Assembly: GCF_000717335.1 (NCBI RefSeq)
Contig: NZ_JNYZ01000005.1
Span: 1 to 64,000, forward strand
Direction of reading: 5' to 3'
DNA: 64,000 bases
DNA from: Amycolatopsis jejuensis
GTDB lineage: Bacteria > Actinomycetota > Actinomycetes > Mycobacteriales > Pseudonocardiaceae
The position numbers and the translations under genes were made by a program. This document shows, one piece after another, positions 9,464-18,297 of this stretch. Numbering within the stretch: the stretch's first letter is position 1; every line of letters begins with the position of its first letter. A model generated the notes under the pieces. It ran no database searches, had not been told where the DNA came from, and saw nothing but the letters and a program-made list of their open reading frames with translations.

Positions 9464-10561
9464 TCAACGCCCCTTGGCCGCGACGAGGTAGACGATCGCC
9501 GCGATCACGAGCACGGCCAGTACCACCGCGATGGTGATCTTGACCTTGCTCCACGGGCGCTCGCCGTGGATCTCACCGGTGCGGCCGTTGACCAGGATCT
9601 GCCAGTTCCGGCCGCCGTACACGTAACTCGCGACCCACACCGGCAGCAGCATCAGCTTGAACGTCACGTTCTGGTGCTGCGTGTCCACCGACGTCAGCTG
9701 CTGCGTGTCGCCGCCGATGTCGGCCCGGCAGTCGTCGGCGATCACCGGCGCCATGCGGTTTTTCGCCTCCTCGAACCCGGATTCCGCCTCGATGTCGTAC
9801 CGCAGCGCGAAATGCCCGGCGAGGAACTGCGGCTGGTACGGCGCCGCCTCGGCCAGCGGCCACGGCGCGAGTTTGTCCAGCTCCGGCAAGGGTAATCGGG
9901 TGCTCCCGGGTACGAGGACGTCGTCGAAAGCCCGCTCGACCCGGCCGCGCGCCGGGTACCACCTGGTGTGGCGGACCTGGCGGGTCTTGCGTTCGCCGTT
10001 GACGTAGTACGTTTCGGTGACGTAGTAGTACTCACCGCGCGCGCCGGTGTACACCGACCTGGTCTGCGAATCGTAGGTCCAGTGCGGAAGGTAGGTGCTT
10101 TTCGTGGACTCCGCCGTGGTGACCTTCTTGAGCGCGGTGGGCGCGAACCACCGCGACGACGTCCACTTTTTCAGGTTCGTGCTCACCGCGCCGCGGTCGA
10201 CGGCGAACGGCAGCACGCCCTCGGGCACCAGCTGCCCGGACGCCGTCGCGTCGATCACCAGCGGCGCGCCGCAGAACTGGCACCGGCTGGCGGTCTCGTT
10301 CGTTTCGGTGCGGGCCGCGCAGCGCCGGCACGCGAAGACGTACTTGCCGATGCTGCCGACCGGTTTGCGCGCCAGATTCACCAGCTCGGCGAACGGGATC
10401 TCGCGGATCTGCCGGTCGCCGGTGGTGATTTCCTGCCGGAATCCGCAGTACGGGCACTGCATGACGGTGGATCCGGGCGCGAACTCCAGCCGGGCGCCGC
10501 AGCCGCCGCACGGATAGGTCGCGGCGGCTACGCCGGCGGGATCGGTCACGGGCTCGCTCAC
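9464..10561 (-). CDS. Zinc-ribbon membrane protein coupled to the SPFH-GYF gene
   Basis: A 365-residue protein with an N-terminal zinc ribbon (cysteines 18, 21, 36, 39), a second ribbon of pattern C-x2-C...C-x2-C (FACRRC and CQFCGAP), a long soluble domain, and one C-terminal membrane helix (VVLAVLVIAAIVYLV). The GTG at 10561 overlaps the stop of the upstream SPFH gene (GTGA), so I prefer it to 10633. Proteins of this type accompany YdjI-like SPFH proteins and are thought to act at membranes in stress or phage-related functions, but no biochemical role is known. The pair is likely cotranscribed and the products probably interact. Confidence 0.75.
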   Translation of the reverse strand: MSEPVTDPAGVAAATYPCGGCGARLEFAPGSTVMQCPYCGFRQEITTGDRQIREIPFAELVNLARKPVGSIGKYVFACRRCAARTETNETASRCQFCGAPLVIDATASGQLVPEGVLPFAVDRGAVSTNLKKWTSSRWFAPTALKKVTTAESTKSTYLPHWTYDSQTRSVYTGARGEYYYVTETYYVNGERKTRQVRHTRWYPARGRVERAFDDVLVPGSTRLPLPELDKLAPWPLAEAAPYQPQFLAGHFALRYDIEAESGFEEAKNRMAPVIADDCRADIGGDTQQLTSVDTQHQNVTFKLMLLPVWVASYVYGGRNWQILVNGRTGEIHGERPWSKVKITIAVVLAVLVIAAIVYLVAAKGR

Positions 10562-11697
10562 GCTTGCGGCAGGGGCGGCGGGGTCGCGCCGAACAACGCC
10601 GCGACCTCCGGCACCTGCGCGGCCGGGGTCCACTGGGCCATCCCGGCCTTCCAGACGAGGGTGTCCGGGGTGAGGATGCCTGCGGAGACCTGCTGGCCGA
10701 CCTGGGCGCGATCGAACGGGCCGAGCTGCTGACCGTTAGAGCCGAGGAACCATTGCTCGACCGGGGGAAGCGGCGGCGGTCCCTGCGGCGGGGCGGGTTG
10801 CTGATACTGCTGCGGCGCAGGTTGTTGCTGATACTGCTGCGGTGCAGGCTGCCCCGGCTGGGCCGCGCGCTGTCCCAGCGCCATCCCCAGCCCGATCCCG
10901 ACCCCTTCACCCGCGCCGCCCTGGTTGTTCGCCGCCGCCTCGATGGCGTTGGCGGACTGGAACTTCGTGTACTGGTCGAGGTCGCCGACCACGCCCATCT
11001 GCGTGCGCTTGTCCATCGCCGCCTCGACTTCGGGCGGCACCGAGATGTTCTCGATGACGAACTTCGAGATCTCGATGCCGACCGAGCGCAGCTCGAGGTT
11101 CAGCGCGTTGGCCACCTTTTCGCCGATCCGGTCCTGGTGGACGACCAGGTCGAGCATCGGCACCTCGGCGGCCGCGATCGCCGGGCCGAGCTTGCCGATG
11201 ATCATCTGCCGGAGGTAGTCCGACACTTCCTCGGTGCGGAACTGCGGATCGGTGCCCGCGAGTTCCCGCAGCAGCGCGACCGGCTCGACCACGCGTACCG
11301 CGTACCCGCCGAACGCGCGCAGCCGGACCATGCCGAACTCCGGGTCGCGCAGGATGACCGGGTTTTGCGTGCCCCACTTGAGGTCCGTGAACTGGCGGGT
11401 GTTGACGAAGTACACCTCGGCCTTGAACGGCGAGTCGAAGCCGTACTTCCAGCCCTTCAGCGTGGACAGCACCGGCATGTTCTGCGTCTGCAGCGTGTAC
11501 ATCCCGGGCGGGTAGGCATCGGCGACCTGGCCCTCGTTCACGAATACCGCGGCCTGCGACTCCCGGACGGTGAGCTTGGCGCCCATCTTGATCTCGTTCT
11601 CGTAGCGCGGAAAACGCCACACGATCGTGTCACGGCTGTCGTCGGTCCAGTCGATGATGTCGATGAACTCGCCGCGGATCTTGTCGAAAATGCCCAC
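10558..11697 (-). CDS. SPFH domain (virion-core-like) protein with C-terminal GYF_2 domain
   Basis: A 379-residue protein. Residues 1-250 are an SPFH/prohibitin-type domain of the YdjI class (starting GIFDKIRGEFIDII). A Gln/Pro-rich linker (PQQYQQQPAP repeats) follows, then a GYF_2 domain with WFLGSNGQQLGPF and VWKAGMAQW. SPFH proteins oligomerise on membranes into scaffold-like rings; GYF_2 domains bind proline-rich partners. The GTG at 11697 places the conserved GIFDKI at the N-terminus and lies just downstream of a G-rich ribosome site. Its stop is coupled to the zinc-ribbon membrane protein. Function is inferred only as a membrane-associated assembly factor. Confidence 0.8.
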   Translation of the reverse strand: MGIFDKIRGEFIDIIDWTDDSRDTIVWRFPRYENEIKMGAKLTVRESQAAVFVNEGQVADAYPPGMYTLQTQNMPVLSTLKGWKYGFDSPFKAEVYFVNTRQFTDLKWGTQNPVILRDPEFGMVRLRAFGGYAVRVVEPVALLRELAGTDPQFRTEEVSDYLRQMIIGKLGPAIAAAEVPMLDLVVHQDRIGEKVANALNLELRSVGIEISKFVIENISVPPEVEAAMDKRTQMGVVGDLDQYTKFQSANAIEAAANNQGGAGEGVGIGLGMALGQRAAQPGQPAPQQYQQQPAPQQYQQPAPPQGPPPLPPVEQWFLGSNGQQLGPFDRAQVGQQVSAGILTPDTLVWKAGMAQWTPAAQVPEVAALFGATPPPLPQA

Positions 11698-11740
11698 GCC
11701 CGGCCCCCCTGTGAGTGCTTTCGTGCGCAACACTACCTGC

Positions 11741-12886
11741 TCACTCCGGGGCGGCCGCCCGCCGCCAGAAGGCTTCCAGCAGCTCGGTGCTGCCCGGCCC
11801 GTCGACGCCGCGCTGCACCAGCAGGATCGCGACCGAGCCAGTAGCCGGAACCAGATACGCGCTGGTCCCGGTGCCGCCGACCCAGCCGTAGCGGCCGGGT
11901 ACCCGCCACGGCTCGCCGGGTGCGACGTCCACGCTGCCGCCGAAACCCCAGCCCTGGCCGTCGAGGAAAACGGGGTTGGCCGCGCGTTGCTCGCCGGTGA
12001 TCTGGTTCGTGAGCATCTGCCGCACCGATTCGCCTGCCAGCAAGCGTTTCCCGGCCGCCAGCCCGCCGGACAGGAGCATCCGGGCGAAGCGGTACCAGTC
12101 GTCGGCCGTGCCGGCCAGCCCGCCGCTGCCGGCCGGGAACGGCGGCACCTCCCGCCACTGGCCGTCCGGTCCGTCGGCCAGTTCCAGGCCGCCCTCGGCG
12201 GACCGGTAATAGGTGGCGAACCGGTGCCGTTTCGCGGCGGGCACCTCGAATGCGGTGTCGGTCATGCCGAGCGGCTCGAACAGCCGCTCGGCGAGGAAAT
12301 CCGGAAACGACCGGCCGGACGCCCGTGCGACCAGGATGCCCTGCAGGTCGGCACACGTGTCATACAGCCACGCCTCGCCCGGCTGGTGCAGCAACGGGAT
12401 GCGGGCGAGCCGCGCGAGCCATTCGCCGGGTTCCGGGCGCAGCCGCACCTCGCGGCCGTCGGTCTGCACCGTGAACAGCGCCTGGACCTGCGGGAGCGAG
12501 AAATCCGACGGAAAGCCTTACCCGGCCCGGAAGGTGAGCAGATCGCGAACGGTGATCGGACGGCGCGCGGGCACGACGTCGTCGATCGGGCTCTGCGGGG
12601 TCCGCACCACCACCGGGTCGGCGAGCTCGGGCAGCCACGGCGCGATGGGGTCGTCGAGGCCGAACCGCCCGTCCTCGACCAGCATCAGCACCGCGGCGGC
12701 GGTGATGGGCTTGGTGATCGAGGCGAAGCGGAAGATCGTGTCACGTGCCATCGGGGTGCCGTCCTCGAAACCGAGCGTCCCGGCAGTGGTGACCCGGACG
12801 TCGTCGCCGCGCGCCACCAGCGCAACGGCACCGGGCACGTACCCGCTCTCGACGTGCCTGTTCAGCACCTCTTGCTCCGTGGTCAT
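11741..12886 (-). pseudogene. Serine hydrolase (beta-lactamase family) interrupted by one in-frame TAA
   Basis: The frame from the ATG at 12886 to the TGA at 11741 encodes a class-C-like serine hydrolase of about 381 residues. It has the catalytic SITK (Ser56-Lys59) and downstream sequence reading continuously on both sides of a single TAA at 12518-12520, codon 123. Before the stop the protein reads ITVRDLLTFRAG and after it GFPSDFSLPQVQALF, which is contiguous in family members, usually with an aromatic residue between. A TAC or TAT codon to TAA change would explain it. No frame shift is present. The start overlaps the ABC-F stop (ATGA), so the gene was the second member of that operon. It is a pseudogene, a sequencing error or, less likely, a readthrough case. 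Confidence 0.8.
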
Positions 12887-14514
12887 GTTTCGAGCACGCT
12901 ACCCGTCCCGCCGGTTTCCCACAGCCGTCCGTCCGCCAAAGTCAGCCACCTGTCCACCCCGATTTCCGCGAGAAACCGCGAATCGTGACTGACGACCACA
13001 AATGCCCCGCGATACGCATTCAGCGCACTTTCCAGCTGCCCGGCACTGATGAGATCGAGATTGTTCGTGGGCTCGTCGAGCAACAGCAACTGCGGCGCCG
13101 GTTCGGCGAACAGCACGCACGCCAGCGTGGCCCGCAGCCGTTCGCCCCCGGACAGCACCCCGACCGGCAGATGTGCCCGCGGACCCCGGAACAGGAACCG
13201 GGCCAGCAGGTTCATCCGATCCGCCGGCACCATCTCCGGCGCGGCAACGGCGAGGTTTTCCGCCACCGTACGGTCCGGGTCCAGCAAATCGAGCCGCTGC
13301 GACAAATACGCAATGCGCCCGTCCGCGCGGCTGATTTCCCCGGAATCCGGCGTAAGTTTTCCATGCATCAACCGCAGCACCGTCGATTTGCCCACCCCGT
13401 TCGGCCCGGTGAGCGCAATCCGCTCCGGACCGCGAATCGACAGGTCCACGCCGTCGCCGAACAACTCCCGCACCCGCAATTGCTTGCCGTCGAACAGAGT
13501 CCGCCCGGCCGGGACTGCCGTCTTCGGCAGTTCGAGATTGATCTTCCGGTCGTCGCGCAGGGCCCGTTCGGCTTGGTCGAGCTTGGCTTTCGCCGCGCTG
13601 ACCCGAGCGGCGTGCGTGCCGTCGGCCTTTCCGGCGGATTCCTGGGCGTTGCGTTTCATCGTGCCCGCGAAGATTTTCGGCAACCCCGCGCTGGACAAAT
13701 TGCGTTGCGCGTTGCTCGCCCGTCGCGCCGCGCGTTCCCGTGCTTGCTGCATCTCGCGTTTTTCCCGTTTGACCTCGGCCTCCGCGGTGCGGATGTGCTT
13801 CTCCGCGACCTCGCGCTCGGCCTGCACCGCCTGTTCGTACTCGGTGAAATTGCCGCCGTGGAAACGGATTTCCCCGGCGTCGAGCTCGGCAATGCGGTCC
13901 ATCCGGTCGAGCAGGGCCCGGTCGTGGCTCACCACGAGCAGGCAGCCGGACCAGTCGTCGAGCACGGAGTAGAGCTTCCGGCGCGCCGGGTCGTCGAGGT
14001 TGTTGGTGGGTTCGTCGAGCAGCAGGATGTCGGGCATGCGCAGCAGCTGCGCGGCCAGCCCGAGGGACACGACCTGGCCGCCGCTGAGGGTGCCGAGCAG
14101 CCGGTCGAGCGCGATGTCGCCGAGCCCGAGCCGGTCGAGCTGGGCGCTGGTGCGGTCCTCGATGTCCCAGTCGGTGCCGATGGTGGTGAAATGCTCCTCG
14201 GCCGCGTCGCCGCCCTCGACGGCTTCGATCGCGGCCAGGATCGCGTCGATGCCGAGCACCTCGGCGACCGTGCGGTCAGCAGTGAGCGGCAGGTCCTGCG
14301 GGAGGTACCCGAGGACCCCGTCGGCGGTCACGCTGCCCGCCGACGGGGTGAGCTGCCTGGCGATGAGCTTCAGCAGCGTGGATTTCCCCGCGCCGTTGGG
14401 CGCGACGAGCCCGGTGCGCCCACCGGGGAAAGTGGCGGACAGCTCGGTGAAAACGGGGGTGTCGTCGGGCCAGGAAAAAGAAATCCCGGACAGGACGACG
14501 CGAACGTCGGACAT
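12883..14514 (-). CDS. ABC-F family ATPase, ribosome-protection type
   Basis: A 543-residue soluble protein with two ABC ATPase domains and no membrane segments. Walker A motifs read APNGAGKST and GPNGVGKST; signature motifs are LSGGQ and LSGGE; Walker B is LLLDEPTNNLD in both halves. A charged coiled linker of about 90 residues (KREKREMQQARERAARR region) separates them, as in ABC-F proteins that enter the ribosomal E site. Such proteins either confer resistance to peptidyl-transferase antibiotics or act as translation factors; which applies here cannot be read from sequence. The gene is divergent from the AcoR-type regulator across 545 bp, a long leader that could allow attenuation. The serine hydrolase pseudogene is coupled to its stop. 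Confidence 0.92.
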   Translation of the reverse strand: MSDVRVVLSGISFSWPDDTPVFTELSATFPGGRTGLVAPNGAGKSTLLKLIARQLTPSAGSVTADGVLGYLPQDLPLTADRTVAEVLGIDAILAAIEAVEGGDAAEEHFTTIGTDWDIEDRTSAQLDRLGLGDIALDRLLGTLSGGQVVSLGLAAQLLRMPDILLLDEPTNNLDDPARRKLYSVLDDWSGCLLVVSHDRALLDRMDRIAELDAGEIRFHGGNFTEYEQAVQAEREVAEKHIRTAEAEVKREKREMQQARERAARRASNAQRNLSSAGLPKIFAGTMKRNAQESAGKADGTHAARVSAAKAKLDQAERALRDDRKINLELPKTAVPAGRTLFDGKQLRVRELFGDGVDLSIRGPERIALTGPNGVGKSTVLRLMHGKLTPDSGEISRADGRIAYLSQRLDLLDPDRTVAENLAVAAPEMVPADRMNLLARFLFRGPRAHLPVGVLSGGERLRATLACVLFAEPAPQLLLLDEPTNNLDLISAGQLESALNAYRGAFVVVSHDSRFLAEIGVDRWLTLADGRLWETGGTGSVLET

Positions 14515-14537
14515 GGCGGAAGCCTCACGGTGGATCG

Positions 14538-14554
14538 GCAGGACGACGTCCTGC
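14538..14554 (-). promoter_or_regulatory. Hairpin in the presumed 5' leader of the ABC-F gene
   Basis: Eight-base perfect arms around a single central base. It lies close to the start codon and could influence ribosome access or be part of an antibiotic-responsive leader, as seen for other ABC-F genes. On the minus strand no U-run follows, so it is not by itself a terminator. Confidence 0.35.
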
Positions 14555-14768
14555 TACGGACGGTTTCGACGACTTTTTTCCGGCGGCTTCCCACACCCGG
14601 ACAGGCCGGGGCGACGGGAGCTACGCGGGGCCGGTCGCGCGTTCGAGTGCGCGCAACGGCCCGGGCTCACCCGGAGATGTCGTCTTCACCTGCCACGGCC
14701 GTGCTTCCTTGTGCTCGGGGTTGCGTCCGCTCGCCACGATACCAGCACCCGGTGACAGTGCCGCTGGA

Positions 14769-14786
14769 GTCCACAATGGACAGTGC
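14769..14786 (+). repeat. Copy of the scattered 18-mer GTCCACAATGGACAGTGC
   Basis: One of at least six copies in the window of the pattern GTCCA-N4-5-GGACAGTGC. It is intergenic here, and a second copy lies at 14940-14957. Confidence 0.5.
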
Positions 14787-14939
14787 GGTGGCTGGCCGTT
14801 CCGGCAGAGGCGCGGCGTATCCCAAGCGCCGACCCGTCCGGGCAAGGGATCTTGATCCGGCCAGCGGGAGCCGGGCCCGGCTCCCGTCACGCGCCGCGAA
14901 GATCGTCGCCGCGCCCGGACACTCCCGGCCCAACCCGTC

Positions 14940-14957
14940 GTCCACTCAGGACAGTGC
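14940..14957 (+). repeat. Copy of the scattered 18-mer GTCCACTCAGGACAGTGC
   Basis: Second intergenic copy in the ABC-F/AcoR gap, same orientation as the first and 171 bp from it. Confidence 0.45.
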
Positions 14958-15059
14958 AGGTCACTCGGGGTGCACGTCTGGAACTTGCCGGTCCGCGAAG
15001 GTACTGTCGAACGAATCACAACGAACCGCTACGCCGACGTCCGGTGGTCGGGAGGAGCA

Positions 15060-16706
15060 GTGTCGCTCGGAGGGATACCGGCGCAGGGTGGCACCACCCT
15101 GCGGCCGCCGATCGCGGATTCGTGGCGGCGGTCCCGGCTGTTCGGCGTCGAGCCCGGGCTCGGCCCGGGGGCCATTTCGATCGGCGCGGTCGACCGGACC
15201 AGCAGGCTGATGACCGCGGCCCGGCCGGTGCTCGAACAGCTGGCCGAGCAGCTTGCGGGTACCCGGTTCAGCATCCTGCTCGTGGACCGCGACTGCCGCC
15301 TCGTGTTCCGCTGGTTCGGCGACCGCGGGCTGCAGCGCCAGCTGGAGGAGATCGGCGTCCTCGAAGGCTCGCAGCTCAGCGAGGGCCGCGTCGGCACGAA
15401 CGCGCTCGGCACGCCGCACGAGTCACGCCAAGCCGTCGAAATCCATGGTCAAGAGCACTATGCCGAGGCGTTGAAGCGATTCAGCTGCTACGGCCATCCG
15501 ATCCGGCATCCGCTCACCGGGCGGATCGAGGGCGTCCTCGACATCACCGGCGAGAGCAGCAGCGGCAACCCGCTCTTCGGGCCGCTGGTGAAGCGGGTCG
15601 TCGGCGATATCGAGCAGCTCGTGCTGGAGAGCGCCCGCGCGTGCGAGCGGCGGCTGTTCCTCGCGTTCCAGCAGGCCACGCACCATCGCAGCGTGCCGGT
15701 CGCGGTGCTCGGCGGCGACCTCGTGTTCGCCAACGAAACCTGCATCGAACAGCTCCGGCCCGCCGATCCGACCCTGCTGCGCACCCTGTTGCCGCAGGTT
15801 CCGGAACGCGGAGTGTTCGACACCCGCCTCGATGTGGGTGACGGGGTCAGCCTTTCGGTCGTAGCCGAACGCGTGGAGGGATCCACGGACGGTGCGGTTT
15901 TCCGCATTGCAAAGGCCGGACCGAGCAGTCGTAAACATGTCCCTGCGGCGGCAAAACCCGCTCGGTCGATCCTCGTCGCGGGTGAGCCGGGCACCGGCCG
16001 TACCACCGAAGCCCGCAGGCTCGCCGGAGTCGACGACCCGGTGGTCCTGCATGCTGCCGCCGCGCTGCGCGAGGAACCCCGCGCGTGGGCGGCCCGGTTC
16101 GCCGACCTCATCGCCCGCCCGCGCACCACCGTGGTCCTCGACGACGTCCACCTGCTCCCGGAAAGCCTCCTGCCGCTGGTCGGCGAGGCCTTGGACAACG
16201 ACTCCCCGGCGCGGCTGCTGCTCACGTCCGTCCCGGCGAACGCCATGCCACCGGCAGTCGCCGCCGTCGCGATCAGATGCGCGGAAACGGTCACGCTCGC
16301 CCCGCTGCGCGAGCGGCTCGACGACCTTCCCGAGCTGGCCGCCGCCATGTTGCGCGACGAATATCCGGACCGGAAACCGCATTTCACCGGTACCGCGCTG
16401 GCCGCGCTGCGCACGCATCCGTGGCCGGGCAACCTGCACGAGCTCCGCGCGGTGCTGCGCGAAGTGTCCCGCCTTCCGTACACGGGGGTGATCGACCTGG
16501 CCCAGCTGCCGCCCGCCTACCGCGGCAGTTCGAGAACCCGCCGGCTCGGCGGGCGCGAACTCGCCGAACGCAATGCGATCGTCACGGCGTTGCGCGCCAG
16601 CGAAGGCAACAAGCTGCGCGCGGCCCGTGAGCTCGGGATCAGCCGTACCACGCTCTACCGCCGCATGCAGGCGCTGGGCGTCACCGACGACTGTCCACTT
16701 CTGTAA
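15060..16706 (+). CDS. AcoR-type GAF/Fis-family transcriptional activator without a sigma-54 motif
   Basis: A 548-residue regulator of the acetoin-catabolism (AcoR) type. An N-terminal GAF sensor domain spans about residues 50-200. A reduced AAA-like central domain follows, with the P-loop GEPGTGRTT and Walker-B-like TTVVLDDVHLL. The C-terminus is a Fis-type HTH_8 (KLRAARELGISRTTLYRRM). The GAFTGA loop that contacts sigma-54 is absent, as expected for Actinobacteria, which lack sigma-54; activation must therefore use another mechanism. The GTG at 15060 follows GGAGGAG, so I prefer it to the frame start at 14970. It lies 63 bp upstream of the aldehyde dehydrogenase operon and most likely senses an alcohol, ketone or aldehyde to switch that operon on. 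Confidence 0.85.
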   Translation: MSLGGIPAQGGTTLRPPIADSWRRSRLFGVEPGLGPGAISIGAVDRTSRLMTAARPVLEQLAEQLAGTRFSILLVDRDCRLVFRWFGDRGLQRQLEEIGVLEGSQLSEGRVGTNALGTPHESRQAVEIHGQEHYAEALKRFSCYGHPIRHPLTGRIEGVLDITGESSSGNPLFGPLVKRVVGDIEQLVLESARACERRLFLAFQQATHHRSVPVAVLGGDLVFANETCIEQLRPADPTLLRTLLPQVPERGVFDTRLDVGDGVSLSVVAERVEGSTDGAVFRIAKAGPSSRKHVPAAAKPARSILVAGEPGTGRTTEARRLAGVDDPVVLHAAAALREEPRAWAARFADLIARPRTTVVLDDVHLLPESLLPLVGEALDNDSPARLLLTSVPANAMPPAVAAVAIRCAETVTLAPLRERLDDLPELAAAMLRDEYPDRKPHFTGTALAALRTHPWPGNLHELRAVLREVSRLPYTGVIDLAQLPPAYRGSSRTRRLGGRELAERNAIVTALRASEGNKLRAARELGISRTTLYRRMQALGVTDDCPLL

Positions 16707-16769
16707 CACTTCGGGCCCGGTCCGCCGGGCCACGATGACCTCCGTCACAACGTAGTGAGGAGGCGCCAG

Positions 16770-18269
16770 GTGACCGCAACGGTGGAATTCCCCCTGCACA
16801 CCGAGGTCCGCGAATTCGTGAGCGGCCCGCTCGAGCTCTTGATCGGCGGGCGGTGGGTCCCGGCTGCGTCGGGCCGCACGTTCCCGACCTACGACCCGGC
16901 CACCGGGGAGAAGATCGCCGAGGTCGCGCACGGCGAGGCCGAGGACGTCAATCGCGCGGTCGCCGCCGCGCGCAAGGCGTTCGACGAGGGCCCGTGGCCC
17001 CGGATGAAGCCGAACGAGCGCGAACGGCTGATCTGGCGCATCGGTGACCTGCTGTCCGAGCGCGCGGAGATCTTCGGGCAGCTGGAAGCGCTCGACAACG
17101 GCAAGTCGGCGGGGATCGCGACGGTCGTGGACACCGGGTGGGCCGCGGACGTATTCCGGTACTACGCGGGCTGGGCGACGAAGATCGAAGGCAGCACGGT
17201 GAACGTGTCGATGCCGTTCGCGCCGGATGCGCAGTTCCACGCCTACACGCTGCGCGAGCCGGTCGGGGTGTGCGGGCAGATCATCCCGTGGAACTTCCCG
17301 CTGCTGATGGCCTCGTGGAAGATCGCCCCGGCGCTGGCCGCGGGCAACACCGTGGTGCTCAAGCCCGCCGAGCAGACGCCGCTCACCGCGCTGCTGCTGG
17401 GTCGCCTGTTCGAGGAAGCCGGATTCCCGCCCGGCGTGGTCAACATCGTCACCGGGTTCGGCGACGCCGGGGCCGCGCTGGCCGCGCACGACGACGTGGA
17501 CAAGATCGCGTTCACCGGGTCCACCGAGGTGGGCAAGAAGATCGTGCAGGCCGCGGGCGGCAACCTCAAGAAGGTCTCGCTGGAGCTGGGCGGCAAGAGC
17601 CCGAACGTCGTGTTCGCCGACGCCGATTTCGACCTCGCGGTACCGGGTTCGGTGAACGCGTGGATGTTCAACCACGGCCAGTGCTGTGTCGCGGGCACGC
17701 GGTTGTACGTCGAGGACACGATTTTCGAGGAGTTCACCCAGGCCGTCGCGCAGGCGGCGAGCCAGGTGAAGATCGGTCCCGGTCTCGACCCGGAAACCCA
17801 GCTGGGACCGATGGTTTCGCAGGAGCAGTTCGACCGCGTTTCGCGCTACCTCGGCGAGGGCCTCGCCGACGGCGCCCGCGCGCTCACCGGCGGAAAGCGC
17901 TGGGGCGACACGGGATACTTCATCGAGCCCACCGTTTTCGTCGACGTCCAGCCGGAGTTCAGCATCGTCCGCGAGGAGATCTTCGGCCCGGTCGTGGCGG
18001 CCATGCCGTTCAACGCCGAACAGGGCGTTGCCGCCGCGGCCAACAGCAGCGAGTACGGACTCGCCGCCGGCGTGTGGACAAAGGACGTCTCGAAGGCGCA
18101 CCGTACTGCACGTGAGCTCAAAGCGGGCTCGGTGTGGGTGAACCAGTACAACGGCTTCGACACGGCGATGCCGTTCGGCGGGTACAAGCAGTCCGGCTGG
18201 GGCCGGGAGCTCGGCGCCGCCGCGCTGGACCTCTACACGCAAACCAAATCCGTGAACGTCGCGTTGTGA
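16770..18269 (+). CDS. NAD-dependent aldehyde dehydrogenase
   Basis: A 499-residue aldehyde dehydrogenase oxidising an aldehyde to the acid with NAD(P)+. The catalytic glutamate lies in LELGGKSPN and the nucleophilic cysteine in NHGQCCVAG; the cofactor motif FTGSTEVGKK is present. Length and motifs match the AcoD/ExaC class that works with alcohol dehydrogenases in ethanol or acetoin use. The GTG at 16770 follows GAGGAGG and removes five non-conserved residues of the longer frame. It is the first gene after the AcoR-type activator, with an alcohol dehydrogenase 28 bp downstream, so it probably oxidises the aldehyde that enzyme makes. Confidence 0.92.
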   Translation: MTATVEFPLHTEVREFVSGPLELLIGGRWVPAASGRTFPTYDPATGEKIAEVAHGEAEDVNRAVAAARKAFDEGPWPRMKPNERERLIWRIGDLLSERAEIFGQLEALDNGKSAGIATVVDTGWAADVFRYYAGWATKIEGSTVNVSMPFAPDAQFHAYTLREPVGVCGQIIPWNFPLLMASWKIAPALAAGNTVVLKPAEQTPLTALLLGRLFEEAGFPPGVVNIVTGFGDAGAALAAHDDVDKIAFTGSTEVGKKIVQAAGGNLKKVSLELGGKSPNVVFADADFDLAVPGSVNAWMFNHGQCCVAGTRLYVEDTIFEEFTQAVAQAASQVKIGPGLDPETQLGPMVSQEQFDRVSRYLGEGLADGARALTGGKRWGDTGYFIEPTVFVDVQPEFSIVREEIFGPVVAAMPFNAEQGVAAAANSSEYGLAAGVWTKDVSKAHRTARELKAGSVWVNQYNGFDTAMPFGGYKQSGWGRELGAAALDLYTQTKSVNVAL

Positions 18270-18297
18270 TCCGCCCGTCCGAACAAAGGAGTTCCCG

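Larger units (their letters stand above)
14515..15059. promoter_or_regulatory. Divergent intergenic region with hairpin and two copies of the GGACAGTGC motif
   Basis: These 545 bases separate the ABC-F gene from the AcoR-type gene. A perfect dyad, GCAGGACGACGTCCTGC, at 14538-14554 lies 24 bp upstream of the ABC-F ATG and would fold in its leader. Two copies of the window-wide 18-mer occur at 14769-14786 and 14940-14957. I see no convincing gene. Promoters for both flanking genes must lie here. Confidence 0.5.

Noticed and set aside
15423..18242. A 939-residue minus-strand frame
   Set aside because: Antisense to the AcoR-type activator and aldehyde dehydrogenase; low-complexity Arg/Gly/Val sequence and no recognisable motif.
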